A stretch of 64,000 nucleotides of DNA from Gemmiger gallinarum (GCF_014982805.1 NZ_JADCKC010000002.1:372001-436000), one strand, 5' to 3'; positions 1 through 8,369 are shown, numbered from the stretch's first letter. Numbers and translations are program-made. The notes: generated by a model not told the origin, from the sequence alone.

Positions 1-159
1 GCCGCAACACTTGCCCAGAATGCCCTGTGCAAAGACATCATCAGGGATAGATTCCATCGGGACGATGGTGCCCTTGGCGTCGGCGGCAACCATCATGGGG
101 CCGGTGGGGGCGGGAGTTTCAGGTTCTGCCTTTTTCTTGAAAATGTCAAAAAATCCCAT
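1..159 (-). CDS. PTS EIIA (glucose-type) protein, 5' part only
   Basis: Only the first 53 codons are inside the window; the gene continues past base 1. The start is ATG at 159 with AAAGGAGAG about 8 bases upstream. The peptide begins MGFFDIFKKK, then a short acidic/Pro linker, then a segment around ADAKGTIVPMESIPDDVFAQ that matches the opening beta-strands of glucose-type EIIA domains (the G-x-hydrophobic-x-P/D...D-x-V-F-A pattern). Such domains accept phosphate from HPr on a His that lies further downstream and is not visible here. The short N-terminal extension suggests a free-standing EIIA rather than a fused permease, but the rest of the gene is needed to tell. Confidence 0.72.
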   Translation of the reverse strand, partial: MGFFDIFKKKAEPETPAPTGPMMVAADAKGTIVPMESIPDDVFAQGILGKCCG

Positions 160-300
160 TGTCGTTCTCTCCTTTGATTGTTTGGCGGCCGTGGCCCGGG
201 GCTGCGGCCGACTGTCTGGATATTCTGAGCCTATTATATCGTGCTCCGGCATGGAAAATCAATGCCGACAGCCCCCTTGTCTGACAAAACGTCAAAAAAT

Positions 301-918
301 TCACGGTTTGGTCATATCCTGAGCCACCTGTCCCGGCAGCCGCACCGTGGTGGCCGCCGTCCGGATGGCGCGCACCGCATCCCACAGCAGCGCCGCCATG
401 CGGTCGGGGGATTCCTTGCGTCCGTTGAGCAGCCAGGTCTCGATGCTGCCCACACAGCCATTGACCGCAAAACTGGTCAGGTAAAGCTGCCGGGGCGTCT
501 CACAGCCGGGCTCGGCAAAATGGCCGATGCAGCGGCGCTCCAGCATCTCGCGGATGCGGCGCACAAACACCGGGTCGCCGTTGGGGCCCATCAGCGCGCT
601 GCACAGCGCCTCATTCTCATTGAGATAGGCAAACAGCGTGCGCAGTGCCTCGGGCGGGACATCACTGTCCAGGCTGGGCAGAAGCACCCCCATCAGGGCG
701 TCCAAACCCTCAAACTGTTCCCGCTCGATCTGGGCCAGAAGATCGTAAATATCGGTATAGTGGAAATAAAACGTGCCCCGGCTCACCTTGGCAAGGGCGG
801 TCAGTTCCCGCACGGTGATCTCCCGCACGGGCTTTTGGGCCAGCAGTGTGATCAGCGCGTCGCACAAACGGCGCTTGGTCATCCGTACGCTGCGGTTAGC
901 GTCCCCTTTTGCATTCAT
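301..918 (-). CDS. TetR/AcrR family transcriptional regulator
   Basis: This 205-residue protein starts at ATG 918, where AAAGGTGG lies 8-10 bases upstream; the open frame extends further up but without a ribosome site. Residues 35-56 (ITVRELTALAKVSRGTFYFH) are a typical TetR helix-turn-helix with the conserved G-T-F/L-Y-x-H-F/Y ending, followed by a helical C-terminal ligand and dimer domain of the loose kind seen in clostridial TetR proteins. It is divergent from the HD hydrolase gene; a perfect palindrome upstream of its own promoter is a likely operator. The ligand and regulon are not predictable from sequence. Confidence 0.88.
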   Translation of the reverse strand: MNAKGDANRSVRMTKRRLCDALITLLAQKPVREITVRELTALAKVSRGTFYFHYTDIYDLLAQIEREQFEGLDALMGVLLPSLDSDVPPEALRTLFAYLNENEALCSALMGPNGDPVFVRRIREMLERRCIGHFAEPGCETPRQLYLTSFAVNGCVGSIETWLLNGRKESPDRMAALLWDAVRAIRTAATTVRLPGQVAQDMTKP

Positions 919-1020
919 GGTGCATCCACCTTTCGCCGCGCCACCCGCACAAAGCGGCGCTTTGTTTGAAGGCGGCGCCGGACCTTCCCCGCTCTGGTCC
1001 GGCGACAATACCTTACCATA

Positions 1021-1049
1021 ATAGTAGTTTCCGTGCCTGCAAAAGTCAA
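1021..1049 (-). promoter_or_regulatory. promoter of the TetR regulator gene
   Basis: Read on the minus strand: TTGACT (1044-1049), 17-base spacer, TACTAT (1021-1026). The start codon lies about 100 bases further down at 918. Confidence 0.6.
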
Positions 1050-1068
1050 GAATTTATGAGTGTTTTGC

Positions 1069-1087
1069 ACAATATTTTCAATATTGT
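1069..1087. promoter_or_regulatory. perfect 8-3-8 palindrome, candidate TetR operator
   Basis: ACAATATT-TTC-AATATTGT is a perfect inverted repeat in the AT-rich gap between the divergent tetR-like and HD genes, 20 bases upstream of the tetR -35 box. Size and symmetry fit a TetR dimer site; assignment to the neighbouring regulator is inference. Confidence 0.5.
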
Positions 1088-1170
1088 CATATATTTTTTG
1101 TCTTAAATCACCGGATTTTTATTGTTTCCTGCAATTTTTCCAGCCTTCATCCGCCGGGCTGGAACTGATG

Positions 1171-1179
1171 TGGTATAAT
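1171..1179 (+). promoter_or_regulatory. extended -10 promoter element upstream of HD hydrolase
   Basis: TGGTATAAT is an extended -10 (TG-n-TATAAT) about 137 bases upstream of the HD gene start. No convincing -35 box precedes it, as is common for extended -10 promoters. The rest of the 397-base gap (919-1315) shows no gene. Confidence 0.45.
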
Positions 1180-1315
1180 GCATAAAACGGCCCGGGGCTT
1201 TCTGCCGGGTCCCATAAGAAAACAGGGCGGCACTTTTTGCACAATCCTCATTTTCTTATGTCACCCGCGCTTCCGGCCCGGGCCGCACTTTCAGGATAAA
1301 AGGAGCCTTTCTTCG

Positions 1316-2086
1316 ATGGTTTTCCACACTCAGAAGGCACTGGACGCCTTTGCCGCCTATGCGGCGCACTATAACGATCAGGACCCCAAAGTCCGTCTCA
1401 AGATCGACCACACCTACCGGGTGGCCGGGCTCTGCCGCCGCATCGCCCGCTCTCTGGACCTGCCCGAGGAGGAGGTCCGTCTGGCCTGGCTGTGCGGTTT
1501 GCTCCACGATGTGGGCCGCTTTGAGCAGCTGCGCCGGTTCGGCACTTTCATCGACGCCCAGTCCATCGACCACGCTGCCTGCGGCGCCCAGGTCCTGTTT
1601 GAGGAGGGACACATCCGGGACTATCTGGACGACGATTCCGAGGACGAACTGCTGCATCAGGCGGTGGCCCTGCACAGCGTCTACCGGCTGCCGCCCCTGG
1701 ACGAACGCACGGCACGCTTCTGCAACATTCTGCGGGATGCGGACAAGATCGATATTCTGCGGGCCAACGTGGAGTTTCCCCTGGAGGATATCTACAATGT
1801 TTCCCGGGAAGAGCTGTACCATTCGCCCATCAGCGCCGGGGTGGCGGAGGCCTTCTACGAGCATCACGCCGTGCTGCGCACCCTCAGGCACGGGCCCATC
1901 GACAACATTGTGGGGCATATGTCCCTGGTGTATGAGCTGGTCTTTCCCGAGAGTCTGCGCATCGTAAAGGAGCAGGGATGGCTGGAAAAGCTTATGGCAT
2001 TTTCCTCGGAAAACGCCGAAACTGCCCATACTCTATCCGGGATGCGCACCCATATGCACGCCTGGCTGGAGGAGCAGCTGACCTGA
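1316..2086 (+). CDS. HD-domain phosphohydrolase
   Basis: A 256-residue protein starting at ATG 1316, eight bases after AAAAGGAG. It carries the metal-binding HD fold: first His at about residue 32 (DHTYRVAGLC), the HD doublet in CGLLHDVGRF (64-65), a middle His in the ALHS segment, and the distal Asp in LRDADKIDI. This matches small stand-alone HD hydrolases that act on nucleotides or other phosphoesters; the substrate is unknown. It ends 4 bases before the convergent CDF gene with no terminator between them. Confidence 0.85.
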   Translation: MVFHTQKALDAFAAYAAHYNDQDPKVRLKIDHTYRVAGLCRRIARSLDLPEEEVRLAWLCGLLHDVGRFEQLRRFGTFIDAQSIDHAACGAQVLFEEGHIRDYLDDDSEDELLHQAVALHSVYRLPPLDERTARFCNILRDADKIDILRANVEFPLEDIYNVSREELYHSPISAGVAEAFYEHHAVLRTLRHGPIDNIVGHMSLVYELVFPESLRIVKEQGWLEKLMAFSSENAETAHTLSGMRTHMHAWLEEQLT

Positions 2087-2090
2087 GGGT

Positions 2091-3257
2091 TCAGGCGCGG
2101 GGCGGTTCGGGGTGGGGCATGGCCGCATAGCCCCGATCCACCGTGATGTCGCAGCGGCAGCGAGGATAGCGTTCCGCCACCTTGTCGGCCAGGCGGCGGC
2201 GGATCTCATCGTCGGACAGAGCCAGGTCGGCGGGGGCGGCACAGTCAAAATTAAAGGCGGTGCGTCCCTCGGGACCTCCGGGAATGACGCACAGGTCGTG
2301 AATGGTCAGCGCCGGGTCCACCGTCCGCGCCTGCCCGGCGATCCATTCCCGGAATCGCCCGGCCGCCGTGTCCACGTCCGCCACCGGGTCCATGTGCACC
2401 ACCAGATTGAGTCCCCGCTCCCGCAAAAAGTCCCGCTCGATGGTATCCACCACGGCATGGCTCTGCAGGGGGTCCCCCGCCGCCGACATCTCCACATGGA
2501 CGCTGGCAAACTGACGGCCGGGGCCGTAGTCATGGATGAGCAGATCATGGGTGCCGATGACCCCGGGGTAGGAAAGGATCTTTTGCCGGATGGCCTCCAC
2601 CTCCTGGGGGGCAGGGGCATGCCCCAGCAGCGGGTCCAGGGTGTCCCGCACCAGACCGAAGCCGCTGTACAGAATAAACAGCGCCACCCCCAGACCGACG
2701 ATGCCGTCCAGCTCAAAGCTGCTGACCCGGGAGATAAGAGCCCCGGCCAGAACACAGGCGGTGGTCAGCACATCGTTGCGGCTGTCTGCCGCGGCTGCAA
2801 TGAGGGTCTGAGAGTCGATGCGGCGGCCCACCCGGCGATAGAAGATCATCATGCCCGCCTTGACCGCAATGGAAAGCCCCAGGATCACCGCCGTCAGCAG
2901 GGTGAAGTCCACCGGTTCCGGCGTGACAATGCGGGAGAAACTGCTCTTGAGCAGCTCGATGCCCACCGCCATAATCAGTACGGAGACGCACAGCCCGGCC
3001 AGATACTCATACCGGCCATGGCCGTAGGGGTGTTCGGGGTCGGCGGGTTTTTCCCCCAGTTTGAAGCCCAGCAGGCTGATGAGGCTGCTGGATGCATCCG
3101 ACATATTGTTGAAGGCGTCCGCTGCAACCGACAGCGAACCGGATAAAAGCCCGGCCAGCAGTTTGGCCAGAAACAGGCTCAGGTTGCAGCAGATGCCCAC
3201 AATGCTGGCACGTTTTCCCTCCGCAGCGCGGGAGGCAGTTACAGGCTGCGTTTCCAT
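2091..3257 (-). CDS. cation diffusion facilitator (CDF) family metal exporter
   Basis: 388 residues with about six membrane segments in the first ~215 residues and a cytoplasmic C-terminal domain. CDF hallmarks are the Asp pair in ADAFNNMSDA (residues 47-54), the HPYGHGRYEYLAG loop (about 76-88), and the second metal-site segment AADSRNDVLTT in the fifth helix. The family exports Zn, Mn, Fe or related divalent cations from the cytoplasm in exchange for protons. The C-terminal domain is longer than usual, extended by about 70 residues after the standard ferredoxin-like fold. The ATG at 3257 has GAGAGG nine bases upstream. Metal specificity cannot be read from the sequence. Confidence 0.92.
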   Translation of the reverse strand: METQPVTASRAAEGKRASIVGICCNLSLFLAKLLAGLLSGSLSVAADAFNNMSDASSSLISLLGFKLGEKPADPEHPYGHGRYEYLAGLCVSVLIMAVGIELLKSSFSRIVTPEPVDFTLLTAVILGLSIAVKAGMMIFYRRVGRRIDSQTLIAAAADSRNDVLTTACVLAGALISRVSSFELDGIVGLGVALFILYSGFGLVRDTLDPLLGHAPAPQEVEAIRQKILSYPGVIGTHDLLIHDYGPGRQFASVHVEMSAAGDPLQSHAVVDTIERDFLRERGLNLVVHMDPVADVDTAAGRFREWIAGQARTVDPALTIHDLCVIPGGPEGRTAFNFDCAAPADLALSDDEIRRRLADKVAERYPRCRCDITVDRGYAAMPHPEPPRA

Positions 3258-3310
3258 GGCAGGCGCCTCTCTTTCTGTAAAAAACAGGTATTGAAAAAAT
3301 CCATATATGC

Positions 3311-3356
3311 TAAAACCACACCCGTCCCGGCGAACCGGTACGGATGTGGTTTTTTA
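3311..3356 (-). terminator. intrinsic terminator after the SGNH hydrolase gene
   Basis: Inverted repeat AAAACCACA...TGTGGTTTT with an inner CCGT/ACGG pairing and a T-run on either strand. It follows the minus-strand SGNH gene and precedes the CDF gene. Confidence 0.7.
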
Positions 3357-3422
3357 CTTGTTTGCTTGTGTATCTGAATATGCAGTTGAATTTTGTTATA
3401 CTACATCATTTATAGCAGTATG

Positions 3423-4676
3423 TCAAGCCTGGGGTGTTTCATTTTCAGAATTGGTTTCCTCGGTACCGGCGCCGTCCACCTGGTCGCCGCCGTTGTCAGG
3501 GCTGGGTGTTGCAGTCTCCGCCGGGGTGGGCGTGGGGGTAGGAGTGGGCGTCGGGGTGGGGGTCGGTGTGGGGGTAGGCGTCGGCGTCGGAGTAGGCGTA
3601 GGTGTCGGGGTTGGCGTCGGGGTGGGCGTTGCCTCCGGCGTGGGCGTAGGCGTCGGGGTCGGCGTAGGCGTGGGCGTCGGGGTCGCCTGGGAAGAGGACT
3701 CCTCCTGCTCCGACGAGCTGGATGCCGCCGGGGTGGGGGTGGCCAGCACCGAGGCCGCCGTGCTGACGCTCACGTCCTTGTCCTCGGTGTGCTTGGGCAC
3801 ATCCTTCAGGGTGGGACGGTCGTCGTCGGTGATATAGCTGTGGGTGCGGATATAATCAAACAGCGCATCCAGGGCGGTGCGGGTCAGATGGATGCCGTCG
3901 GAATCCACATAGCCGCTCTTGGCATAGCCGTCGGTGCCCTTGAGTGCCTCGGCGCTGTTGAGGTATTTCCAGCCGTTGTCCTCACACATCTGGACGATGG
4001 CCTTGTTGTAGGCGTCGATCTGGGACTGAGACATGTCCGAGTTGCTGTGCTGCTTGCCGATGGGCGGAATGGAGTTGATGATGATGTCCACGCTGGGGTA
4101 GGCTTCCTGCACCGCCTGGATGCCGGATTTATAGTTTTCTACAAACTTTTCGGCGGTCAGGCTGGAGGACACGTCGTTGGTGCCGAAGGTGATGAGCACC
4201 CGGCGGGGCTGCATGAGGGCCACTGCCTCGGGCATGGTCTTGTAGGAGGAATAGCCCGAGAATTTGGCGCAGGCATAGCTCTCGATGCTGCGGGCCGCCA
4301 TGCCCACCGACGCCACCGAGTTATCGTAACTGATATAGCCGTACAGACGCATACGGGCCGTGTTGGAATCGCCCAGGAACAGCGTCTCGTCGATGTAATC
4401 CTCCCCTGCATCCTCGGTCTCTTCCAGAATGGTGGAGGCATACTGGGCGGTATCGATGGCATTCTCGCCCTGATCGTAGTCGCTGTCGGTCACCACCGAG
4501 CTGTCATCCTCCTGGGAGGTTTCCGCCTTGAGGGTGCCGTGCACCGCCAGAAAGGTGCCGCTCACCGTCACAAGGATCGCCAAACTGCACATGGCCAGCA
4601 CAAAGAACATCCTGCTGCGCAGATCCATGCGCTGCCAGAAGTTGCTCTGGCTTTCCTTCTTCTTCCGTTTAGACAT
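3423..4676 (-). CDS. membrane-anchored SGNH/GDSL hydrolase with Thr-Pro repeat tail
   Basis: 417 residues from ATG 4676 (GGAAAGGAT upstream; an earlier in-frame ATG at 4718 lacks a ribosome site). A Lys/Arg-rich N-terminus and one hydrophobic segment (about 23-45) make it a signal-anchored extracellular protein. The catalytic domain (about 97-285) shows SGNH blocks: GDSN (102-105, Ser104 nucleophile), GTND (165-168) and DGIH (260-263, Asp260/His263). Such enzymes are O-deacetylases or esterases of cell-wall or other polysaccharides. The C-terminal ~100 residues are a Ser-rich linker, then more than 25 Thr-Pro dipeptides, then an acidic end; the TP tract would form a stiff, wall-spanning stalk. 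Substrate unknown. Confidence 0.88.
   Translation of the reverse strand: MSKRKKKESQSNFWQRMDLRSRMFFVLAMCSLAILVTVSGTFLAVHGTLKAETSQEDDSSVVTDSDYDQGENAIDTAQYASTILEETEDAGEDYIDETLFLGDSNTARMRLYGYISYDNSVASVGMAARSIESYACAKFSGYSSYKTMPEAVALMQPRRVLITFGTNDVSSSLTAEKFVENYKSGIQAVQEAYPSVDIIINSIPPIGKQHSNSDMSQSQIDAYNKAIVQMCEDNGWKYLNSAEALKGTDGYAKSGYVDSDGIHLTRTALDALFDYIRTHSYITDDDRPTLKDVPKHTEDKDVSVSTAASVLATPTPAASSSSEQEESSSQATPTPTPTPTPTPTPTPEATPTPTPTPTPTPTPTPTPTPTPTPTPTPTPTPTPTPAETATPSPDNGGDQVDGAGTEETNSENETPQA
3523..3687 (-). repeat. in-frame hexanucleotide repeat encoding (Thr-Pro)n
   Basis: About 165 bases of imperfect ACNCCN hexamers (minus strand) encode a near-uninterrupted Thr-Pro run broken once by Glu-Ala. 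Third positions vary, so it is selected at protein level, but the tract could still change length by slippage in whole codons. On the plus strand it yields a meaningless Val-Gly open frame. Confidence 0.85.
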
Positions 4677-4837
4677 ACCGTATCCTTTCCGGGCGAAGGC
4701 TTCCTGCCCGTCGATCACAAAAAATCATACGGTATTTATTTTACACCATTTTGGCGTTGAGCGCTATAGCTTTCCGTTTTTTTCATCTTTTCCGTCCAAA
4801 AAGCGGCGTATGGAAGCGTTTTTTCTGTTCCTGTTTG

Positions 4838-5521
4838 TCAGTGCGCACGGATGCGGTTCTCCCGCAGGCCGGGCAGAAGCCGGGCCTTTTTCAGCGCCGG
4901 GTAGAGGGCCAGATACAAAAGCACCGCGCAGACGGTGGACAGCAGCGAATTGACCAGCGTGACGCCGCTGGCCACCTTGGCCACCACCGATGCCAACTCT
5001 ACCGTCTGACCGAAGAGGTACCGGTTGCGGAAGTAGCCCAGGAAGGGATCGGTGAAAACGTTGACCAGCAGACCGCTGAAGGAGCTGAGGGTCACGGCGG
5101 TCATATACTTGACCTTGCCCTTGCCCGCGCCGTCCAGGTCGTGGAGGTGAAAGACCTTGTGGGCCACCGTGCCGCAGACCAGGCCAATGATGAACTTGAG
5201 AATAAAGGTGGTGAGGGCATAGCCGGGGTCACCGGCCACCACGTCGGCCAGGGCCAGGCCGATGGCTCCGGCCAGACCTCCCGAAACACCGTCCAGCAGC
5301 AGAGATGTCAGCGCCGTGAAGGTGTTGCCCAGGTGGAAGGAGGAACCGCTGGGGGTGGGAATGCGGAAAAACTCGTAGGCGACAAAGCTCAGTGCCGCCA
5401 TGACCCCGATCATACTGACCTTCTGCGGGGTGAACCGGGTACGGCCCAGCGCGCTGAACAGCACAACGACAAAAACGACAAGGAATAACAACAGCCACAA
5501 AACAGGCGTGGATACAGCCAT
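4838..5521 (-). CDS. ECF transporter S component (vitamin-type substrate binder)
   Basis: 227 residues, five to six hydrophobic segments, no ATPase domain. The pattern of a membrane N-terminus followed by a basic loop, Gly/Ala-rich helices (DGVSGGLAGAIGLALADVVAGDP) and a short polar C-terminus fits the substrate-binding S subunits of energy-coupling factor transporters (PF07155/PF12822-like). These bind a vitamin and dock on a shared EcfAAT module, which is not in this window. It is divergent from a MocR-type PLP regulator. MocR proteins of the PdxR kind control vitamin B6 genes, so pyridoxine-type uptake is a reasonable guess, not a demonstrated function. The start has a ribosome site AGAGGGGAG. 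Confidence 0.8.
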   Translation of the reverse strand: MAVSTPVLWLLLFLVVFVVVLFSALGRTRFTPQKVSMIGVMAALSFVAYEFFRIPTPSGSSFHLGNTFTALTSLLLDGVSGGLAGAIGLALADVVAGDPGYALTTFILKFIIGLVCGTVAHKVFHLHDLDGAGKGKVKYMTAVTLSSFSGLLVNVFTDPFLGYFRNRYLFGQTVELASVVAKVASGVTLVNSLLSTVCAVLLYLALYPALKKARLLPGLRENRIRAH

Positions 5522-5561
5522 GGTGGACTCCCCTCTCTATGAATGAAGAATTCCTCCGCCC

Positions 5562-5590
5562 TTGACAAATGCCGGTGCGGAAGGTATGCT
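5562..5590 (+). promoter_or_regulatory. promoter of the MocR regulator gene
   Basis: TTGACA (5562-5567), 17-base spacer, TATGCT (5585-5590). Transcription would start near 5597, just before the inverted repeat at 5606-5629. Confidence 0.7.
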
Positions 5591-5593
5591 CCC

Positions 5594-5629
5594 ATTATAG
5601 CCGCATCTGGCTCTGTAAAAATATCCAGA
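5594..5629. promoter_or_regulatory. minus-strand -10 of the ECF gene and overlapping MocR-type operator
   Basis: On the minus strand a consensus TATAAT occupies 5594-5599, with no good -35 at the expected place (5617-5622). An interrupted inverted repeat TCTGG (5606-5610)...CCAGA (5625-5629) covers that missing -35 region and also the early transcribed region of the MocR gene; another CCAG lies at 5649-5652. The layout fits an activator for the ECF gene that also represses its own gene. Confidence 0.45.
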
Positions 5630-5677
5630 ATGCAACTTTTTTATGGGGCCAGTTTTTCTGAGACTGAGGTGAGTGCC

Positions 5678-7087
5678 ATGATCGAACTGCATCCGGAAAG
5701 CCGGATCCCTCTCTATGAACAGCTCTATCTTTCCCTGGCCGGGGAGATCCGCTCCGGCATTCTGGCGCCGGGCCGCCCCCTGCCCGGGCGCCGCACCATG
5801 GCCGAGCAGCTGGGGGTCAGCGTCAACACGGTGGACACCGCCTACCAGATGCTGGCCGCCGAGGGCCTGGCCGAAAGCCGTCCCCGCCGGGGCTTCTTTG
5901 TGCAGGAGACGGGAGGCATGCTCCGGGGGGAGGCGCCCGCCCCCCGCCCCGAGGCACCCCGCCGCCCTGCCAGACCCGCCCCCATCCGGGCCACCGGTCC
6001 CCGGTACGACCTGTCCACCGTGGGCGTGGACACGGCACTTTTTCCCGCCCGCAGCTGGGGCCGCATCCAGCGGGACCTGCTGTACAACAGTCCGGCTCTC
6101 CTTCAGCGCGGGGAGGCCCAGGGCGACGCCGAGCTGCGCGCCGCAATTGCCCAGTATCTGGCCGCTTACCGGGGGGTCAGCTGCACTCCCGAGCAGGTGG
6201 TGGTAGGCGCCGGCATCGAGTATCTGCTGGGCTGCCTGGCCCATCTGTTTGCGGGGGGCACCGCAGCGGTGGAAAACCCCGGCTACTCCCGTGCCCGGGC
6301 GGTGCTGCAGAACAGCGGTATCCCCTGCCTGCCCGCCGACATCGACAAAAGCGGCCTGTCGGTGGAGGGGCTCATCGCCACGGGGGCCAACCTCTGCTAC
6401 ATCACTCCCAGCCATCACTTTCCCACCGGCGTGACCATGCCTGCCCCCCGCCGCGCCCAGCTGCTGTCCTGGGCCAGAGAGGTGCCCGGGCGGTACATTC
6501 TGGAGGATGACTACGACTCGGAGTTCCGCTTTGACATCCGTCCCCTGCCCAGCCTGCAGGGCATGGCCGGGCCGGACGGGCCGGTGGTCTACCTCACCAC
6601 CTTCTCCAAGAGCCTGGCCCCCGGCATCCGCATCGCCTGCATGGTGCTGCCCCTGGCCCTGCTGGACCGGTACCGCCGGGATTTTGCCCTCTACTCCAAC
6701 ACCGTCAGCCGGTTTGAACAGCAGACTCTCTCCCGCTTCATGACGGGAGGTTACTTTACCCGCCATCTGGCCCGCATGCGCCTGACCTATAAAAAGCGGA
6801 TGGAGCACTTTACCGCCGCCCTCACCGATGCTCTGGGCTGCGGGCTGACCATGCGGGGACGGCATTCAGGGCTGCATCTGCTGCTGACCCTGCCCGGCGC
6901 AGGAGGCGAAGAGGCCATGGTGGAGGCCGCTGGCCGGGAGGGGGTCCTTCTTCACGGGCTGAGCGAGTACTATCTGGCCCGGCCGGAACTCTGCCCTTCC
7001 GACACCGTGGTGGCAGGCTACGCCGCCCTGGCGGACGAGGACATTCCCGGAGCGGCGGCAGCTCTGGCCCGGGCCTGGCTGAGCTGA
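5678..7087 (+). CDS. MocR/GabR-type PLP-dependent transcriptional regulator
   Basis: 469 residues from ATG 5678, preceded by GAGGTGAG. Residues 1-78 are a GntR winged helix (PLYEQLYLSLAGEIRSG...GRRTMAEQLGVSVNTVDTAY), a Pro/Arg-rich linker spans about 85-108, and residues ~110-469 are a fold-type I aminotransferase domain. The PLP Schiff-base Lys is Lys311 in TFSKSLAPG; the PLP nitrogen-binding Asp lies in EDDYDSEF (276-283). MocR proteins sense PLP or amino-donor metabolites and control vitamin B6, GABA or related genes. Divergence from an ECF S component points to control of a vitamin uptake gene, perhaps B6. It converges with the LCP-like gene, 4 bases apart. Confidence 0.92.
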   Translation: MIELHPESRIPLYEQLYLSLAGEIRSGILAPGRPLPGRRTMAEQLGVSVNTVDTAYQMLAAEGLAESRPRRGFFVQETGGMLRGEAPAPRPEAPRRPARPAPIRATGPRYDLSTVGVDTALFPARSWGRIQRDLLYNSPALLQRGEAQGDAELRAAIAQYLAAYRGVSCTPEQVVVGAGIEYLLGCLAHLFAGGTAAVENPGYSRARAVLQNSGIPCLPADIDKSGLSVEGLIATGANLCYITPSHHFPTGVTMPAPRRAQLLSWAREVPGRYILEDDYDSEFRFDIRPLPSLQGMAGPDGPVVYLTTFSKSLAPGIRIACMVLPLALLDRYRRDFALYSNTVSRFEQQTLSRFMTGGYFTRHLARMRLTYKKRMEHFTAALTDALGCGLTMRGRHSGLHLLLTLPGAGGEEAMVEAAGREGVLLHGLSEYYLARPELCPSDTVVAGYAALADEDIPGAAAALARAWLS

Positions 7088-7091
7088 CGCC

Positions 7092-7952
7092 TTATCCCAG
7101 CAGCCGGGCGGCCTCCTCCCGCCCCTCCTCATCCAGGGCATAGCCCGCCGGGGTTTCGCTGCCGGAAAGCACGGTATACTCCACCGTGGCGGCGGTCTGT
7201 GCCGAGAGATATTCCAGCGTCTGTTCTGCCCGCAGCAGGTCCTGGGCGGTCATGCTGGTCAGCGTCCGGGAGGACTGCTCCCGCGCAGCCTCCACCAGCA
7301 GGGTCAGCCGGGCAGGGTTCTGCCGCAGAAAAACGCACCACACCGCCGCCCGCAGCGAGGCGGACTCCCGAGCATCCATTCCTTCCCGCAGAGTGGTGAG
7401 AAATTCCTCGGTGACGGCAGGGGTAAGCTCGGGGGCGTTTTCCTCCCCGTAGCCCAGAGCCACCCTCTGCTCATAATCCATCACCGAGGCGGTGTCAAAA
7501 CGGGCGGTGGTCTCGGTGCCGATGAGCTGGGCGTAGGTGTCCGGCGTGGCGGCAAAATAGGCGTCCGGCGCCAGTCCCACCGTGTCGGCCAGCAGCTGAG
7601 ACGCCCGGGCAGGCCCTGCCGCCAGATAGCAGTCCTCCAGCGTAGTCTGGCCTTCAGGAGCATCCACCAGGGTTGTCCCCGGCACTCCGCAGAAGGTGAT
7701 GGTCCGCGCCGGGGCGTCGATGCGCAGGAGCAGGAACTCCGGCGTCTCGGTCTGGATGGCCAGCAGCAGGCGATGGGTGTTGGTGGCTCCTGCATCCACC
7801 CCCACGTCTCCCCGGCCCGCCGCCGCGGCCAGCTCCACCTCCGCCTGATGCTGCCGCTGACCCGACAGATACAGCACTCCCGCCGACAAGGGCACCAGCA
7901 CCAGAAGCGTCAGAAACAGGCTTTGCCAAAAAAGTCCCCCGCGCGAACGCAT
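7092..7952 (-). CDS. divergent LytR-CpsA-Psr (LCP)-like membrane protein
   Basis: 286 residues; chosen start is ATG 7952, which has AAGGATGG five bases upstream, better than the two in-frame ATGs above it. One N-terminal membrane segment (about 8-28) is followed by an outside domain. Residues ~50-150 resemble a reduced LCP fold: hydrophobic strand LLLAIQTETPEFLLLRIDAP, a strand ending FCGVPGTTLV where LCP enzymes have the S-I-P-R-D-T motif, and then an EDCYLAAGPARASQLLADTVGL segment. The Arg and Asp that bind the polyprenyl pyrophosphate are absent (VPGTTLV), so it may lack phosphotransferase activity. The remainder is helical and unrecognised. Family assignment is inference from pattern. Confidence 0.55.
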   Translation of the reverse strand: MRSRGGLFWQSLFLTLLVLVPLSAGVLYLSGQRQHQAEVELAAAAGRGDVGVDAGATNTHRLLLAIQTETPEFLLLRIDAPARTITFCGVPGTTLVDAPEGQTTLEDCYLAAGPARASQLLADTVGLAPDAYFAATPDTYAQLIGTETTARFDTASVMDYEQRVALGYGEENAPELTPAVTEEFLTTLREGMDARESASLRAAVWCVFLRQNPARLTLLVEAAREQSSRTLTSMTAQDLLRAEQTLEYLSAQTAATVEYTVLSGSETPAGYALDEEGREEAARLLG

Positions 7953-8063
7953 AAAAACCATCCTTTCGTACCCATACTGGAAAGTGACCGCCCCGAAGCG
8001 CTGCCACATCATTCAGTGTGGCCGCAAACCGGGCAGGCTATTCGCGAAAGGAGAGGGCATCTT

Positions 8064-8369
8064 ATGTATCATGAACTGTTTGGCCCCCGGGGGGCCGAGG
8101 ACGAGCGGGACGACTTCTGGACCGGCATTCCCGAGGGTGGGGACATGCTGCCCGGCATGCTGCCCACCGACGACCACACTGAGGCGCCCGGCGCCGCCCG
8201 GGCCCATCACCGTGCCGCCGACCGGGTAACGCCGGAGGAGATCGACGAGCTGCGCCAGGCCCTGGACCCCGAGACCCCCGCCGTCCGGCCGGGAGACGCC
8301 CCCGAGCAGGCTCCCCGCATTACCGGCGACGATCAGGCAGCTGAGACGCCCCGCGGCCCGGCTATCTGA
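8064..8369 (+). CDS. small acidic protein of unknown function
   Basis: 101 residues from ATG 8064 with a strong AAAGGAGAGGG site upstream. Rich in Asp, Glu, Pro and Ala with no membrane segment, Cys or recognisable domain; probably intrinsically disordered. It is divergent from the LCP-like gene (112-base gap). The ribosome site and acidic composition favour a real gene, but no homology was recognised. Confidence 0.5.
   Translation: MYHELFGPRGAEDERDDFWTGIPEGGDMLPGMLPTDDHTEAPGAARAHHRAADRVTPEEIDELRQALDPETPAVRPGDAPEQAPRITGDDQAAETPRGPAI

Noticed and set aside
3523-3690. Hexamer tract that looks like a tandem repeat or CRISPR-like array, and its Val-Gly plus-strand frame
   Set aside because: No spacer-repeat structure; it is the Thr-Pro codon tract of the SGNH hydrolase gene.
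5522-5594. Riboswitch in the leader of the ECF S-component gene
   Set aside because: Only about 70 bases of leader with no recognisable THF, TPP, FMN or cobalamin pattern.
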